Made by a program: the position numbers and the translations under genes
Source: Isoetes taiwanensis
Taxonomy: Eukaryota > Streptophyta > Lycopodiopsida > Isoetales > Isoetaceae
Length of the DNA stretch: 64,000 nucleotides
Reading direction: 5' to 3'
Assembly: GCA_021234155.1 (NCBI GenBank)
Contig: JAJEKV010000054.1
Span: forward strand, 5,255,962 to 5,319,961
Shown here: one piece after another, positions 33,560-50,151 of the stretch
Numbering within the stretch: position 1 is the first letter of the stretch
Layout: each line of letters begins with the position of its first letter
The notes under the pieces: model-generated
Database searches by the model: none
The model's input: the letters and a program-made list of their open reading frames with translations, nothing else
Told to the model about the DNA's origin: nothing

Positions 33560-35861
33560 GAAGGCAGGGATCGCATGGCTGAGAGAAGGTGATATCAATT
33601 CTAGAATGTTCTTTAGGGCAGCTCGGAAAAAGAAATATGCAGCGTCAATGTCGTCATTAAAAATGCCTAATGGCCAGATTCTTCATCTGCCCGCGGATAA
33701 TAAACAGTTTGCATTTCAACACTTTTCTCACTTCTTCCAGGAAAAGAGTTATCAGTATTGTGATGTCTTGGAAGAAATTGTGTTCAACAAGATATCATGC
33801 AAGGTGTCAGTGGATAAAAGGCAAGAATTACAACTAGCACTCATTAAGCAGGAACTTGAGAAAGTGTGCCGCATAACTGGGACTTTTTGAAAGGATGATG
33901 CTAGCCTTTGGTTGTGAGGAGAGTTTCACAGCCATGGTTCTAAAACTCCTTACTTCTGCTAAAGCCAACATACTTCGTCATGGCGAGTCTTCGCTGATCT
34001 TCAGTGTTGGCTGCAGAATTCATCAAGATTGCCCATTGGCTCCTTACTTATTCACCATTGTCGCAAAAGTGTCTTCTCAATTGTTGAACTCTGCTTTGGA
34101 TGCGGGTGCCATAGAGGGTTTAAGGATGTGGATGGGTCGCAACAAATTGAAAGTCATTACGCCGATGATTCCTTCCTTTTCTTCACAAGTTGACGAGATG
34201 AATTTGATAAACATGAAAGAGCTTTTGGACACATGCTCTATTGCGTCAGGCTGTCTAATGAGCTGGATAAAGTGCTCCACATTTTGGCTTTCATCCGAGC
34301 TAATTCCCATCATTTTGTCTAACTTCCCTTGGCATATATAGCCACAGGGTAGATGCTCCAAACTATTGGGTATCCCATTGGGCATCGACATTTCTGCCAC
34401 GGGTATTTGGGAAGATATTTTGGTTTGCGTCGACATCTCAATTGGTGGAAAGGTGGAAAGCTCTCATTAGCCGGCATCTGTCATCCTGGCTCCAGAGAGC
34501 GGTGGTTAAGATTGCATGGTGGAAGTGTGTGCATCCCAAAGCTGCGGGAGGACTGGGAATCTTAGACCTTTCTCTCCATAGCAAGGTTCTGATTTTAAAG
34601 ATTATTTGGGAAATCCTTAGGAATGAGCTTGATTCTCCCGGCATGGTACTGCTTTTTTAGTCTCTTTCTCACTCGGTTGTTTTTCATAAGCATGTTGTTC
34701 CTGTGCGGCTTCCTTGGACGCTATTCTCAAATACCAAGCCATGTGTCAATGCCTCTCCATTTCTGAAGGACCTAATACGAGCCTGGGAGCAGGTTCGCCC
34801 GTTGTTTGAGATCGATACATCATGTTGCATCCAGTTGACATCATCGCCATGGTGGATCCCACTCGCCCTGAGTGCGTTACGATCTATATTGGCCTCATAT
34901 GTTGATCCTCAGATTCAGTGCAAATGGTCACAACATGGGGTTTGCTCGGTGGAAACTTGGTATTGATGGTCAGTTAGTGCCTTGGCAATTATTCCGTGAC
35001 ATGTTTCGACTTAAGGAACGGGACAGGACGATCTGGGCTCGAGTGGCAAATAATCTTCCATTATACCCCCCCACAAGGGACAGGACGGGTATGGCGATGT
35101 AACCCAAAAGATCGATCCTTTAAACTTTGTCAAGTCCTGCTATGAGCTTCTGGCAATTCAAAATGAGTTGCCTTCCTCTGACGGATGGGCTCTACATGTT
35201 CCAGGAGACGATTGGAGTAAAATTTGGAGGTAGGTGTGGATTCCAATTTCGCCTACTAAGACTCGCACGTTATTATGGCAAATAGTGCACCGACCTTTAA
35301 GGGTGAACACGTACGCTCACATGATAAAACTGTTTATCAGTGAATGCGACATCCATACTAAGAACCTGGAACACTGTACATTTTTGTGCACAGAGATTCA
35401 GCCTATATGGCATCGGGTCTGATGCTTATTTCATATTACTCTGAGCAGTCAAAGAGGTTCTTCTGGGAATATATCCTAGTAGATGGCCCCAAGTAAAGAA
35501 ACTAGCTTTCCATCTATGTAAAGCATGGTTACTATGGCTTATATGGAAGAGACAACGCATGAAGTTTTTCAGGAATGAAGAGTTGCAACCTGGCACATTG
35601 ATCCCTCAATTGAGGTGCAAACTGTACCTCTCCCACCAAGCTTCCACTCGAAAAGAACAGTTTAAGATGGCTATTTGGGAAAGGACACTCTTATTGTAGA
35701 CAGTCGCCGTGTACTCATTCCGTGAGAATGGCTTTAGGCTATGTTTATGCAGTATATGGGCTATCATCCGAGCATGATTGCTTGGGCAAGTGTACTCCTA
35801 TATCACTCTTCATGTACTTTGATTCTTATTAATTAATTATATTTTATCCTTCAAAAAAAAC
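33560..35861 (+). pseudogene. L1 LINE reverse transcriptase, zf-RVT and poly(A) end
   Basis: Continuation of the L1 interrupted at 20501. It begins AWLREGDINSRMFFRAARKK, the pre-RT block of plant L1s. The RT N-terminal half is largely deleted after VCRITGTF (about 33885). The palm continues with LAFGCEESFTAMVLKLL, CPLAPYLFTIVA and, in another frame, HYADDSFLFF (YADD codons 34158-34169), then CSIASGC. After it come AWWKCVHPKAAGGLGILDL, a zf-RVT-like segment (RTLLWQIVHRPLRVNTYAH, then LEHCTFLC, to about 35420) and LCKAWLLWLIWKRQR. It ends in a short poly(A) run at 35853-35860. Many frameshifts make it dead. Confidence 0.8.
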
Positions 35862-35871
35862 AGTGTAATGG
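35862..35871. repeat. Candidate L1 target-site duplication, right
   Basis: AGTGTAATGG directly after the L1 poly(A) run, matching 16637-16646. Confidence 0.6.
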
Positions 35872-38800
35872 AATTACATTTTCCAAGTTTTGATTATTGT
35901 TATGTTAAAACCTAATGTAACAAAATTTTATGTACTTGTCTTACCAAGAGGCTCAAAGGGTCAAAGGCCGTTGCAACAAATTCTTTCTTGAGCCATTGCA
36001 AATGGTAACTTACGTTGAGTGCAGGGCACTCTTAGTGGCCGATTTGAGAACTGTGGATATAATCCTTGGAATAGGATGTCAAACTTAGTACGATATAAAG
36101 CCCAACTATTGTGAAAGGACTATTGAAGTGTTTATTGATGGACATCCTATAATCTTATAATCTTGAAAGCAGAATATGTAAGTTAATGTGAATCTTTGCT
36201 TTTGTATCCTGAACCAAAGACCTTAATACAAAATGACGACGATATTTCATCTATTTGAGAGATTCTGATTCTGCACCTCAAATCCCTCTTGAACTGTGTA
36301 GTTTCTATAGACAATATGATGATTTATTTAAAGATAAAGAGATTTTGGACCTTCCTCCACCTCAACTGAAGATCATGGTATTTATTTACAACCAAATTCA
36401 AAGCCTCCAAATGGAGCACCAGTGATAACCAACACACTTCCAGAAGGAGTTTCGCCGATTTGCAAGAATTAGCTCCAAACTTCATCAACAAGGTCAAGCC
36501 TTTTTACTCACTTTCTACTCTGTAACCTATAGAGAGATCATGCACCTTGTTATTGTTTGTACTATTCTAGACATGATGTTGCCTTCAGCGACAAGATACC
36601 TCCAGAGCACCAAAGGACGAAGAGGATTCGCAGGGCAAAAAAGGGGTGAAGAAAATTTTGAAATTTTGGGAGTTCAAAAGAAACATAAGGGCATTTATCA
36701 GGACTATGTTATTGTGAAAACTCATATCCCAGCAATGTCTATAAGCGGCCATTTTCTGAATTGTGAGCTTGATGAAGTTCCAACTGAGCATGTCCTCGTC
36801 ATGACGGTCCTATGAGTTTTGTTTTCTCTAAAATCTATCAATAAAACATCACGTGCACTCGCAAGTAAGAACCTCTTTGCCATGCATATTCACCGTGCTA
36901 TCATTGGCCTTCAAGGCTACTTAACTTCTTTTGAAAAAGATCAGGGAATCTAGATTAAGAGCATACTCTAGAGCCACCTTTCTTGCATAAATATTTGAAA
37001 ACCACATCATTGTATAAAACATTTTGCACAGGCAAATTTCCACATTGCATGTGGTTGACCCAGCTGTCATAATATATGCACATTATCAGTACTCAAAATA
37101 GTAACAAACTCATGTTGTAAATGGGAATTTGCTGCAATCTAGTCAAATAGGATGCATTAAAGAGCTTGCCTCCCAAAACTTGCCCTTCATATAGACAGCA
37201 AATACTATAATGCTCTTTCTAAAGGCAGTTATTTATCCCCTAAAGCCTAAGTTGACTGTGTCAATAAGCTGATGCTATATGATTAAGAGTCTGCGTCCAC
37301 ATTGCACTACGGAACAGAGCAAATGCTTTGAAACATTATAACGACCCATCTTTGAACCTGAACTGGACATAAAGTATACTTACATAAGACACAGTTCTGT
37401 TAAATTCAATTGTAGTCACTGAACCGAAGGCATTCTTCTGTACATGTGAAGCAAGCAACCTAATCAGGAACTGGTAAGTTTTTAGATATTTTTTTCCACT
37501 GATATCGCATGCTTGGCTATCTAATGGTGCCAACTTCATAACAAAAGCCAAATTGCTTATTTCAAACCTTAACAGCCCATTAACAGTACATATGGATTAA
37601 ATAGCAACCATGTATTAAATTATTTATCAGTGGCCATTACCTGAAGAAATGGATGTGATAATGAAGCTGACTTGAATGATAGACCATCAGCTGTTACGGG
37701 TTTCTATTGCTTGTTTCCTGTCCAGGTAATACCAAAATGTACCAACAGAGTGTCTCAAGCCTTAGACCATTTTTTGTGCTTAATGCAATATTATCCTTAT
37801 ACATCAAGAAATAATTAGCATGGTTAAATAGATAAACAGCTGCTCACTGAAATGTAAACAAGGGAAATACCGGATCTTAGTTAACGAAAGTCCTAAGTTT
37901 TATTCTTTCTTCTGGATAAACTGGCGAGAAAACATCAGATAGCCATTCCCACGATCATTTCGGGGATTGTAACTTGGTTCATAAATGTGTAGATGCATGC
38001 CCTTTACAGATGATCACATGCAGCCACAATAAAATGTACCTGGAAACGTACCTTTGTTGCCAATGAGCCCGCTTGAAATATCCTTTCTGAATGAAAGCTG
38101 CAGCTGCGAATGCAGGTCTTCGGCAGGGTCTTTGATCAACAGGTTGAGCGGGATAAGAAAAAGGCGAGGCCATAACTGGCAGTTGTAGCATAAATAATGA
38201 ATAGCATTAGAGCAAGTTGAACATGGACTTTTGAAGAACTAGAGAGAACCCAACGTTAGAAGAAACGACCCAAATAGGATTCGCCAAGCTCTTAGTGTTG
38301 CATCACCTGGACCACATTGCGCATGAAAGGAACAGCCATCACCTCTGCTCGCATGGCCTTCGCCGGATAAGGTAATCGGAAAATGTAGATAATTCCAATT
38401 CAGAATAATCTTATATATAGTTAGATTACTACCACGCATTATCCAGAAATGGGAGACCAAGGAGGCAGACGTTTCCATCAAGCACTGTGAACTGAAAGAG
38501 TTGTGGTGCGGATGAATAAAGATTAATCTAGAGAAGAATAAGGTGGCAACATAATACCAGAATAGTAGCAATTTCCACACGTCAGGTAGAAAATGAGGCG
38601 ATATTATTTGCAAACCTAAGGCAGTCTTGAATTTTAGTCGAATAGAAAATAACATCCAGCTCTAAGCATACATAGGTGGTCTTCCTCGTGCCTTGACTAC
38701 AGTTTGATGTTCATTAAAAATTCAAAATAACTACAAAATACTGTTCTAAAATGTTCTCGGGAACATAAAATGGTACATGAAAACTTTACATGCAAGTAGT

Positions 38801-38942
38801 CTTTCTTAATGGAATTGAAAGGAAGAAAAACAAATTCTTATATCAATTTGTGTACCTTTCTGGCAAAACACAAGCTGATGCATGCCACGTGAATGTCATG
38901 TTCCATATTCACATTATTTATATAAGAAAAGGTACAAATATT
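35872..38942. other. Intergenic: decayed pol-like fragment and unassigned exon-like pieces
   Basis: On the plus strand, 36.01-36.45 kb reads ADLRTVDIILGIGCQ and later ELCSFYRQYDDLFKDKEI ... LPPPQ. This faintly resembles the protease end and RT start of a Gypsy pol and is probably a decayed fragment. On the minus strand, splice-bounded pieces at about 37.39-37.47 kb (LLASHVQKNAFGSVTTIEFN), 38.05-38.16 kb and 38.31-38.39 kb (FRLPYPAKAMRAEVMAVPF) look coding-like, but I cannot join them or name a family. The 3' UTR of ATG6 also lies at the upper end. Confidence 0.35.
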
Positions 38943-42594
<3,652 letters not shown>

Positions 42595-45500
42595 CTTACA
42601 AATTATGAACACGCTTTGTTGAAAAAGAAGGCAGTCTGAATTATCAAACGGGATCGACTTGTTTCTGTTTTACATGTTCAAAGAGGAAAACGCCCTAAAT
42701 TGTAAATAAGAAAAAAAAAGGGAAGGAGCTATTTAGCAGGGTTGCCTAACCCCCCCTGCACAAAAGGCTGCAATTCTAGCTATGCCACGTGTCGTGCCAC
42801 GTCACCCAAAATCAATTTGAGCCGTCCGATTCTCTAATTTCGAATCGTACGGCCAGGGAAATTAGAAAACTCTAAAAATTCTCTGCCGTGCCTTTCGCAA
42901 CTCGGCTATGGCGACGGCCGTGTTTCTCTTTCTTGCTATGGCGGTGGCATAGCTCTTGAGCTCTGCTTGGCACTGCCTTGAGGTACATGCACTAGTTAAT
43001 TTGAATGTGCTTTTGAGAGGGTCTCAATTATGGGCGGGGACGTTCTGCAGTAAGAAGACATTCCGCCGTAAGTAAAGTGTGGAGTGCAAATATATTAGGT
43101 CCCATTTGATCGTGAATGCAGATTTGATAAGGAATCCGGAGATGATTCTCCTTAGTTTCATGCACATCACCGCTCCCATCACCATGGTGACACTTACAAA
43201 CGCATCACATTTAGTACCATCATTACTTGATGAACATGTTTTTCCAAATGGCAATGTTTCGATGCATTGAGGTGCTGGATCCAGTAGTGTGAATGCAAGT
43301 GCTACTCGAAGCAATATCAATGGAAGCAATGGGTACAATAGCAAGGTTAAGATGGATTGAACAAGAAATTATGGGACTTCTGCAAGAGTGAGAATAGATG
43401 CAAGGCGTGGCATGGTTGATGTAGAGCACAATCATTCTCAGAAGACGTGAACTTACATGAAGAGTAGCAAGAAGCCTAACACTTCATATAAAGATGACTC
43501 TACTAACTTCCGCGTTGATTCGTAGAGGTTCGTAACAAAGAGAGATATGTAGGGAAGTTGCACTTGGCATTTGAGATTCTCGACGTGGAATAGGGTTCAT
43601 GTCGAGTAAATCGTCCGCCTATGATAAACTAATTACTAATATGAAGGTAAAAAGAACTACAAGGGGAATGCATTAAGTGGAGCCCTTGTAAGCACAATTG
43701 TTGGGTTGGTCATGAGTAACCCGGGATTAATACCATCCGAGGCTCATGTCTATGGCATAGTGAACAGTTACCTACTTCCTTTAGTCAGTTAACGCGGCCA
43801 GATACCTGAGATATGAAATGGGTCTTGACATCAACCGAAAAGCTTTTGGTTGGTTGGATCTCATAAGTTGTCTATGTAGACATTTATCTTCGTTTATGCA
43901 TCTTTTTGTTTCTTAGAAGGCAATGCATTCTCACCACTAGGTGAATTTCCTAGGATTACTTTAGTGCGTACTTCATGACATATACGTTTTTATAATGTTC
44001 ATAATCCATGGTAGATAGGTAGATATCTATGTAGATAGGAAGGTCGCAGTAGTCATTTTTTTACTGAACCAAGCAGAGTCAAATTGATATCCAATTCTAG
44101 CGTGAATATCAATTTAAGTTGTAATATAAGTTAGTAATGCCAACATTATTGGAGAACCTGCGTGTTTCAGATTCAGCTTTTTAGTTTTATCTTTTCTCGG
44201 TCTTCTTGCACTTTTAATGGCTACTTTTTCGAATAGTTGCAACTATTGTGGATACCATAGTGGCAATGGTTGTAGTACCTCTTCTCTCCCTTGGCTCGAC
44301 GATTGGAAAATCATTTGCCGCAGCTTATGAGGCGCCACATTGATGGAGGTGAGATCCAACTTACAATTTTACGTGAAAAGTTGTTTCGTAATATGTGCTC
44401 TTTATTTACATTCGGGCTAGAGGGATGGTGCATGCGGTTGACAAATATAGCATTTTCTATTTTAAGAATTCGCTTTTATGCCAAGAGATTGCATCTTTTA
44501 GGATTAGCAAATGTTTGCATCCGTGGATGGGCATGGACATTATCAATTGCTTTCCTCTTTGACCCCATTTTAAAAGTGCTAGCTAGTTAAAAGGGCCACC
44601 GCAGATAGTCTTTTATTGTTTATTGCGGTTTCGATAGATGCGTGCAAGGTCCAAACATAAAATTCAGAGTAAATATTTAAGCGGCAATTCTTTTGTCACC
44701 TTGAGCACATGAGGTTTGAAATGGCCGATATTACTCCCCATCGGTTCTTGATGGTATGGTTTCGATCAGAAATGATATTGCGTTTCGAGGTGTTTGAGTT
44801 TAATCATCAAGTAATAGCATCGGGCCTTGCCGCAAACAACCCGATTTGTGCCATATAATTTATCACTCCCTTTGCCTTAGCTTCTTCTATTCCTTCTGAA
44901 CACATGTCGCATATTTCGTGAATATATTTGAAAATTATTGTGCATTTTACTAGAACTTTGCTAATACCCTATGATAAGCACAAAAAATGCATGTGATTAT
45001 GAGTTACAAAGTGTAAATGATGGTGTCCATCTCCGCTCGAGGGAAACATAAGAAAGTAACATAATTCAAAGCCAATAAAATATGATTTAATCTCCTATTC
45101 GTGAAATTTTAGTTCTATGCACGCTTTATCTGGCCGTGAGTAAATTCAGCTCATAGGAACTACTTGTAGGAGCACTATGTATGCCTTTTGGGGTTGTGAG
45201 AATTCTCTAGAAATTATTGATGTTGAGGTTTTACCACCGCAGAGAACCAGATAAACATGTCCTCTTGCGTGGAGTAAGATGGCTCCATATATCACAGAAC
45301 TCGACATTCATTGTTTGCAATGAGACTTAAATGATGGTTTTATTTTATGCAAGCTTTTAGTACTTCTTTATGGTTCACGAAGTGATAATGTTCTTGGCAA
45401 GATGTTATGCGTAAGATTCTAAAGCACATGTGAAACAACATTCTCTCAAGAACGTAGTTTCTTGGACAAATCATATTGATAGGATAGCCTTCGTGGTGGA

Positions 45501-46037
45501 AGTATGCAAACACCCCGCTATAGCCCCGATAAAAAGTGGAAGTCTCATAGAAACAAAGGTTGTGTTTGAAGAAATACATATGAAAATTGTCATGACTTGA
45601 ATGCTACGATTGTCTCTTATGCCCAACACGACAAATTAAACAACCCTCTATGTTGTTCTACAACTATATGAATTAAAGCCGGATAACATTGGTTTATTAG
45701 CATTCTTTAGGTATATGCCGTGGTATGCAAAAGAGATGAAGGTAAGCAAATATATCGATCTATTGTTAGCATTGGTCTAGAATGGAACGCCATTATTAGA
45801 ACAATTGTATTGAATATGTATTGACAAAGTTGTTGTATTTTGGGTTATATAATACATTTATTTGGGTTATACAAGCACAACATTAAGCTCATGGATCCGT
45901 CATTTATTTTGACCTTGTAAATACTAGAGTTGAGCATCACCATTTACGTGCACAAAGAATAAGGCGCTTTGAGAAATTTATTTAACACAAATCAAGTGCC
46001 TAAACAAGAACTTAACCGATATGGACTGGTTTGATAA
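42595..46037. other. Upstream of ATG6; mostly unassigned, possible decayed transposon
   Basis: The first few hundred bases should include the ATG6 promoter and 5' UTR; no sharp TATA box is seen. Around 43.27-43.45 kb a plus-strand frame contains SARVRID...RGMVDVEHNHSQ, which vaguely recalls the FAR1/MULE-type zinc-finger block ending in HNH. A 99-codon frame at 44291-44590 has no recognisable family. GC content is low and no complete gene is readable. Confidence 0.3.
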
Positions 46038-46335
46038 TGTAGCCGGTTCAAAACGTGCCGCAATCAACAGGTCAATAATTCATGCTTACCAAGACCAATT
46101 TCTATCTTTCGTTACACCATCGAAACACAACACATTCGAAAACATAATTTTGCTCTTCTTTGTTTTACTCATAAAAATTGGATAATTATTGAGCATCTCT
46201 ATTATTATGTAGCCGGATCAAAACGTGCCGCAATCAAGAGGCCAATAATTCAGAGCTTCGCATTGAATTACTATGGTGTTACACCATCGAAGTACAATAC
46301 ATCTGAAAACAAAATTTTGCTCTTCTTTGTTCCTT
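46038..46335. repeat. Divergent tandem duplication, unit about 171 bp
   Basis: TGTAGCCGGTTCAAAACGTG at 46038 recurs at 46209 (one change), and both copies run on through CCAATAATTCA-like, GTTACACCATCGAA and TTTTGCTCTTCTTTGTT blocks with small indels. Confidence 0.8.
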
Positions 46336-47229
46336 TTCCTTCGCCTCAACCCTGCCCTTCTGCTAGTTATTTATTTATTTATTTATTTTTATTTTTATTT
46401 TTTAAGCAGGCTTGCCTAACCTAACCTGGGGTGCAAGATACGTTACTTGCCACCTCATCTAATATTGTTTCCAACCATTGGATCTTTAAAATTATGCATC
46501 AACGGTTCACGAAATTAGAAAAGCCCTGAAATTAGCCTCCCGGCCTCCTATGACCATGGCTCTCCAGTATCATTACGCGATCGATCCATGTTTTGTGTTG
46601 GTGTAAACTGAGAAGAATGAATTTTGGATTGAGAAACTTAGGCGGAAGGCAGAGAAGAGAGAAGGCAGGACTGAGTAGTGTGTTTTGTTAAGCTTTGGGT
46701 TTTGCATAACAACTTTCTTGAAGAGCTTCGACATGCTACGGTTTTGTTACTGCAGCCTTGTTCATGTTCAAGTGTTCAACTATTGTTGTGCCCAACAATC
46801 AAAGGAGCAGTCCTTCCAATCCTCTGCTAGTGCTCGCCTAGATATCCGAAGCAAACCCCTGTGCATCAACCAACCTCCGCCCTCGGCCGGAGGAACCCTG
46901 GGCCGAACCACGACTTGCTGTGCTCAACCATGGCTTGCTCTGCTCAACCATGGCGACTGCCTAAGCATACTGGATTTAGTGGATTTGGAAATCCACAAAA
47001 CAACATCTCCACTGAAAAAAATATCTTGCAATCTGTTCACTACTCACTTTACAAATTTGCATTCTACTCTGTACTCAACAGCAACAACTTGCTACACAGT
47101 GGCTCGAATTAAATTGGGTTTTCTCGAATTGTCTTCAAGATCATGCAAGCATTTACGTTACTCAGCAGCTGCACTATTGGGATGTCAGATCAGTTCTGCT
47201 ACAAAAGTAGCCGAACATTGTTACATTGA
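46336..47229. other. Unassigned region upstream of LINE D
   Basis: Contains an ATTT-rich simple repeat at about 46.37-46.40 kb. An open plus-strand frame from about 46.69 kb runs into the LINE RT downstream, but its first 180 codons match nothing I know. They may be host sequence fused to the 5'-truncated LINE by chance. Confidence 0.35.
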
Positions 47230-49400
47230 AGAAAAAAAGGCAGCCGAGGTTCCGGTGGGCATGATTTGGAAGGATATTCAGGGAGCTACCAATTGGAACG
47301 GAATGTTGAATCCAATCGTTCCAAGCCTGAACTCCATAGGCCGACAAGAGCGGCATGCAATCCTGACCTGTCTCTTCACGGCATTATTCAATAAAGCATT
47401 GCAAGAAGGCTTCCCTCCGCAGTGGACCACTAATAGAGTTGTGCCCATATACAAGGCAGGGGACCCTCAATGCCCGGCCAACTATCGTACTATTATGGCA
47501 GGGGCCGCTGCTCAAGGATGCCAGCCAACCTTTTTTTTTTTTCCTCAAAAAAAAAAAGAAAAACTGTTGGCTGGCATCCTTGAGCAGCGGCTGACAATAT
47601 CGGCAGAGGAGGCAGATGTGCGAGCTCTCACACAGGCAGGTTTTCGGCCCAGGCATTCCACCATTGATCATATGTTCACTCTGCGCACATTGATTGAGGA
47701 TAGCAGGAATCACCGACAAAACCTGTACTGTTGTTTCGTGGATTTCGCAAAAGCTTTTGACACAGTGCCCCGGGGGACAGGTTATGGGACAGACTGCGGC
47801 AGCTGGGGACCCTCCTTGACTTGCAGAATGCAGTATATAGGCTATATGAGCATGCTCAGGCCGTATCACATCGTCAGGACAGCCGGTAATCAGTAGTATT
47901 GGAGTGCGTCAGGGTTGCCCCCTCTCCCCCACACTCTTTGGCCTATACATTGACCAGTTGGAAGATTGGCTCTCTGAGCATGGAGGTGCGGGCAACCATC
48001 TCATGCATCACACAATCTGGCAACTCATATATGCTGACGATGTCAACCTCCTGGCATATACTCCAGAGGACATACAACGTCACCTGGATGCTCTTTGATA
48101 TTTTTTGCCGATTCACTAGCATGCGAGTTAACTTGGCCAAAACTAGGGTGTGCTAGTTTCATCATCCCATCAGCCACGGCTTCCCTCATTCATTTACCAG
48201 GGACAAGATGTAGAGGTGGCTCCGACCTACAAGTACTTGGGGATCGAGTTCTCTACTACCACCCATTGGGATGCTGCCATCAGGTTGCGGGTCATGGCGG
48301 GTTGGAAAGCACTATATGCCATGCAGAACAACAGCCACAAGGCGGAGTTGTATACCTGGGAACACCAGTCACACTTGTTTCGGGCCTTGGTCGAGCCGGT
48401 CCTTTTGTATGGGGCAAAAGTGTGGGGTCCGGTGATATCCCTTAACACCTGGAATGACCTCGAGCAGGTGCAGAAAGCCTTCTTGGCACGAGCCCTTGGC
48501 GTAAAGTCCACAGTTCCATACCAGATCCTACTCCAGGAGACGGGTTTTCTGCCCCTTCAACGGGCTGCATTGGAACGTCATATCATTTACTTCCAGAAGG
48601 TGGTCGCTATGGGTGATACACGTTTGCCCAACCTTGCTTTGGCCATGGCGATGGGTCCCCAATGCCTGAAAGCCTGCTGGAAGGACAAGCAAGCTCAGTG
48701 GTTCTCACGATGGGGTGTACAAACAAACAGACGCGTACATGTAAGGACAAAGAAAGATCACAAGGCACTTAAGCTGTACCTAGATGCTACTTTCCTTTGC
48801 AAGCTCTAGGATGCAGATGCTCTGACGCACGTTAAGCTGGCACACTATCAGCAGCAAGTCAATCATAGGCTCACGAGAGGCCCACAGCAGTACTTGTACA
48901 CCCAGTTGCCCATGAAGAAGCGCAGACTTATAGCTTCCATTCGCATGGGTGCACATCGCCTCCGCATTGAGACAGGACGTTGGGCTCGGGAAGCACGAGA
49001 GCAAAGGCTTTGCCAGTGTTGCCACCAGGGCGCCATTGAGGATGAATGTCATGCCCTCCAGATCTGCCCAATCCGAGAGCGGTATGTTCGATTACTAGTG
49101 CCTGGCCAACCGTTGCATGAGTTATTGAATACGGCGTCAGTGGGTTTGTTGGGGTCATACCTCCAGGAGGTTATGGATGCACGGACTCAGTTGAGTCCTC
49201 CGGGACGGTATTGAACTGTCCTATACAATTGTACAACGTGCCAGCATACTTATTACTGCTAAGGTTTTTCCCTCGAAAACCCTTCGGGGCGGGGTTTTTT
49301 TAATCCTGTCAATAATAGGCTTGCTGCCCTCTTTTTGTTTGGGTCCCATAGGCCAATCGGTCTCCGTGGACGCTAAAAAATCTATTCTATTCTTCCCAAT
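47230..49400 (+). mobile_element. LINE copy D (same superfamily), 5'-truncated
   Basis: Relative of the LINEs at 0.3-6.8 kb with better preserved frames. RT motifs: LFNKALQEGFPPQWTTNRVVPIYKAGDP, ANYRTIM, AGFRPRHSTIDH, CCFVDFAKAFDTVPRG, GVRQGCPLSPTLFGLYIDQLEDW and an intact LIYADDVNLLAY (YADD 48030-48041). The C-terminal region continues in 48150-48809 (YKYLGIEFSTTTHWDAAIRL, GAKVWGPVI, ARALGVKSTVPYQILLQETG) and 48894-49214 (ASIRMGAHRLRIETGRW, finger CQCC...HALQIC). Frame breaks occur at about 47780-47900, 48095-48150 and 48809. The 3' UTR holds CTCGAAAACCCTTCGGGG and GGTCTCCGTGGACG, shared with the fragment at 53.6 kb. The start position is approximate. Confidence 0.85.
47504..47591. repeat. 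88-bp hairpin inside LINE D RT frame
   Basis: Perfect 26-bp arms (47504-47529 and 47566-47591, GCCGCTGCTCAAGGATGCCA...) flank a T12/A11-rich loop. The right arm encodes the expected RT residues (LLAGILEQRL); the left arm is its inverted copy. It lies where family members read directly from NYRTIM to KLLAGIL. Confidence 0.95.
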
Positions 49401-50151
49401 CCATGGCCAACTCCTTCTAAATTGAAACCATGCAAACACAAATCAAATTAAATAGCAATCTCTGTGCCAACAAGCACCTCAATTCGTTGCAAATATACCC
49501 TCCACATACAATTTGGAATACAATACATGGTCCAAATCTTGGCCCAACCATGCCAGAAATATCGCCCCCAAATACCAAACAAAAATATTGGAAGCTTAAT
49601 GCTTCATGTCCTTTTTTTCAATTTATGCATCTTTTGTTTTAGGACTTCAATCTGAAATGCATGGTGCTGAAGTATGAATAAGACTATAGTATGCAAAAAT
49701 AAATGTTTAACCTTGTTACTAAACTTCTCTTATCGATCACTCCCAATAGTCATATTGTGAGCCTAAATGGGACTTGGTCATCTCTCTAAGGAATATTTAC
49801 AAAGCGTGTGCCAATGAAGATTCTCGATTATCAAAAAAACTCTGGGCCAACGGCATCTACCTCAATAGTGGCTAGGTCCAAATTCCAGAACTTTGAAATA
49901 AATGTACATTCCATTTCCTAAGTGTATTGCCTGATCAATAAATAGAGGTGCACTGTGATAAAAATGTTGTAATCACTTTTTTAAGCATATAAACATAGCA
50001 AGGTTTCATGCTCTTAAGAGTATGGTTGCCCTATAGCAAACTTCGATCAAATCCCAGAAATAATATACATTTTGAAAGGCTCAGGAGGCTCACTTTTATC
50101 CACGTTAACTAGGCAGGTAATGTGCTTGGAATGCCTCCAACAATGGTTCAA
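49401..50151. other. Intergenic between LINE D and UBC12
   Basis: No gene recognised. The part nearest 50.15 kb should be the UBC12 3' UTR. Confidence 0.5.
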
